A stretch of 64,000 nt of DNA from Yarrowia lipolytica (lineage: Eukaryota; Ascomycota; Dipodascomycetes; Dipodascales): NCBI RefSeq assembly GCF_001761485.1, contig NC_090772.1, forward strand, positions 2,416,501 to 2,480,500, read 5' to 3'. A program made the position numbers and the translations under genes. The notes under the pieces were generated by a model. That model ran no database searches. It was not told where the DNA came from and saw nothing but the letters and a program-made list of their open reading frames with translations. Position 1 is the first letter of the stretch, and each line of letters starts with the position of its first letter. Shown here one piece after another: positions 62,424 through 64,000 of this stretch.

Positions 62424-64000
62424 CTACAGTTTTTGCCTCTTGTAAGCCTTCTGCTCCTCTCCAACTCTCTTGAGAGACTTCATGGTGACATAGAAGAAGT
62501 CTCGGAGACCTTTCAGGCCGTATTTGTTGGCAGCAAAGTCCAACAGTCCCTGCTTGTACTGCTGATTAGTAAGTTTCAGCCCTCCTCTGTACTCGTTATC
62601 AACCAGAGATTGGGCAGTAACTGGACCCTCGTGTCTTCGCTCAATGTCTGCTTCCTCCTCAAGACTCCACAGATATACCGCTGCAATGTGCGACATTGCT
62701 GAGGACATTGTCAGTCCGAAAACAGTATCTATCGTCGCCGGGAATCGTAGCAGGGAAGACAAGGATTCGAGGAACTGTGAATCCAACTGTAGGTGTCTGT
62801 GGCTCCATAGAGCACAGCTAAGTTCAGTGACAGCTGTTTTGTAGCTCTCGGAAGACAAAGACACGTCTCTGAGAAGAAATAGCACACGTGCAAGTCGCGA
62901 TAACACGGAGGGATCTGCCTGTGCAGTGTAATACTGGGTGACTGAGAGCGAAGGGATTAACGGACGTGTAGGGGTAGTCTTCACGGTGAAGTAAGCTGCT
63001 GTTTCGTAGTAAGACAGGGTCGCAGATACTGGAACCTTGTAGACGAGACTGGAAACTGTCGAGTGGATTTCTCGTGCACATGATTCACGTCCAGGACCCT
63101 CAGTGTGCAGTGTGGACCAGTTGTTCAGCAGCTTGGTGAGACACTCGACCAGTTCAGTGGGATGGTTAGTTAGTTTTTCCAGAATGGCCTGTCTGAAGGT
63201 GATGGGGTTGAGTAGAGGCAGTTGGGCAAGAAGTGTCCAGGTGGTTGGTGGGAGAGTGTCGCTATTCTTTATATGTTTGACTAGACAGCTCACCACAGCC
63301 AGTGGCATGGTCTTTGTGTATTGCATGTATTCCAGCACTTTCTTTTCGTCCATGTTTTGCGTGAGCCATCGGTTGAGACGCTGGTCATCTAGCTGGGTGG
63401 CTTTAAGGTGAAACACTCGTGCCAGAGTCGAGTTTCCAACCACATTAGGAAGTTGCTTCGGTATGGGTTTATCGATTGCAGCAACTATTTCTCGCAACTG
63501 GGCCGTGCTCTGATACAAGATGGGTTTGTTTGTGTTTCCAAACACGTGAATGACCTTCTCCAGCAGCTTTTCGTCAGGTGAGACTGTGCTGTGTTTGCTT
63601 TCGCTCCATTTCATGTCATTTGGAGCCTGTAGGAACGGCTTGAACTGCGAGTACAAGGTCAGTAATGCATCCACGTAGCCAGACGTGCGAGGATCTCGGT
63701 TCTTGTTCTTGATCTGGAGCAGGGTATCGTATCTCCATGGTTGTACGGACTCGGAGGTGGTGCTGATAAACAGCAAGGAACAGAGGTAGGGGCGCAAAGA
63801 CTCGTAGTTGAGGTAGTTGAATAGCACCGTGTACAGCGAGTTGATGATCTGGCTGTCTTCCAGGAACGGGTGCACGGTGCAGAGCCATTTCATGAGTGCT
63901 ATTTGGGTCTTGAGACTCGGTTTCGAAGGTGACAATCCGAGATTGGAAGAGATGCGAATGACCGTGCGGGAGAGAACCGGTTTGTTGGGGATCAAGAGGC
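62424..64000 (-). CDS. CTF3: CENP-I/Mis6 kinetochore protein (CTF3), truncated at the window edge
   Basis: The C-terminal 525 residues are visible; the start lies beyond the right edge and no ATG near the edge should be taken as the start. LMKWLCTVHPFLEDSQIINS, then YTVLFNYLNYESLRPYLCSL and LLFISTTSESVQPWRYDTLL, match the conserved helical repeat region of Mis6/CENP-I. The protein ends with KVGEEQKAYKRQKL-like basic residues, a probable nuclear signal. CENP-I is part of the inner kinetochore CCAN, alongside CENP-H and CENP-K, and helps load the centromeric histone. The identification rests on the helical pattern of one region, so it is good but not certain. Confidence 0.78.
   Translation of the reverse strand, partial: LLIPNKPVLSRTVIRISSNLGLSPSKPSLKTQIALMKWLCTVHPFLEDSQIINSLYTVLFNYLNYESLRPYLCSLLFISTTSESVQPWRYDTLLQIKNKNRDPRTSGYVDALLTLYSQFKPFLQAPNDMKWSESKHSTVSPDEKLLEKVIHVFGNTNKPILYQSTAQLREIVAAIDKPIPKQLPNVVGNSTLARVFHLKATQLDDQRLNRWLTQNMDEKKVLEYMQYTKTMPLAVVSCLVKHIKNSDTLPPTTWTLLAQLPLLNPITFRQAILEKLTNHPTELVECLTKLLNNWSTLHTEGPGRESCAREIHSTVSSLVYKVPVSATLSYYETAAYFTVKTTPTRPLIPSLSVTQYYTAQADPSVLSRLARVLFLLRDVSLSSESYKTAVTELSCALWSHRHLQLDSQFLESLSSLLRFPATIDTVFGLTMSSAMSHIAAVYLWSLEEEADIERRHEGPVTAQSLVDNEYRGGLKLTNQQYKQGLLDFAANKYGLKGLRDFFYVTMKSLKRVGEEQKAYKRQKL

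Noticed and set aside
1-64000. CRISPR arrays, insertion sequences and virus-like elements
   Set aside because: No spacer-repeat array, transposase, integrase or reverse-transcriptase signature was seen; tandem repeats are simple minisatellites.

Overview
The window looks like nuclear chromosomal DNA of a budding yeast, almost certainly Yarrowia lipolytica or a very close relative. The evidence is gene content (PCK1, SSC1, COX17, PRE5, KAR4, ESF1, SVF1), arginine written mostly as CGA, long gene-free spacers, TATA boxes a few tens of bases before start codons, and introns of a distinctive kind. Those introns start GTGAGT or GTAAGT and end with a CTAAC branch site only a few bases before the final AG. 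There is no bacterial-style operon structure; each gene has its own promoter. I assign the species by recognition, not by a search.

Layout. Bases 1-14 kb: the first codons of a leftward gene cut by the window edge, a 3.5 kb spacer, two tandem GIT1-type permeases separated by 4.5 kb, and SVF1 on the minus strand. Bases 14-20 kb: an AT-rich, repeat-studded stretch with no gene I can support. Bases 20-32 kb: PCK1, the METTL14-like KAR4, a small spliced gene, a small minus-strand protein that may be a proteasome-assembly chaperone, a poly(ADP-ribose) polymerase, and ESF1. Bases 32-44 kb: a HOL1-type transporter, tRNA-Ser and tRNA-Lys, a triple FAR1/WRKY-GCM1-type zinc-finger protein divergent from a repeat-rich nuclear protein with SUMO-interaction-like motifs, an amino-acid permease, and tRNA-Ala. 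Bases 44-64 kb: a tail-to-tail pair of SEO1-like permeases, the proteasome subunit PRE5, the mitochondrial Hsp70 SSC1, a CDT1 replication factor with a dioxygenase-like N-terminus, the copper chaperone COX17, a decayed lipase gene, an intron-containing tRNA-Lys, and the CENP-I/CTF3 kinetochore gene running off the right edge.

Four genes are split by introns and their first exons had to be found by eye. PRE5 has a first exon of only ATG. The SSC1 presequence is divided by a 312-base intron, and COX17 has a 420-base intron. A short gene at 24.93 kb has three overlapping splice acceptors.

The most interesting proteins are three. The CDT1 homologue keeps all canonical iron and 2-oxoglutarate ligands of the dioxygenase family and carries a SUMO-motif-rich insertion. 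The PARP has its helical regulatory domain split by about 155 low-complexity residues. The three-finger FAR1-type protein looks like a host protein descended from a Mutator-type transposase. Themes shared by neighbours are solute uptake (six transporters) and chromosome maintenance (PARP, CDT1, CTF3), but nothing shows that these genes are co-regulated.
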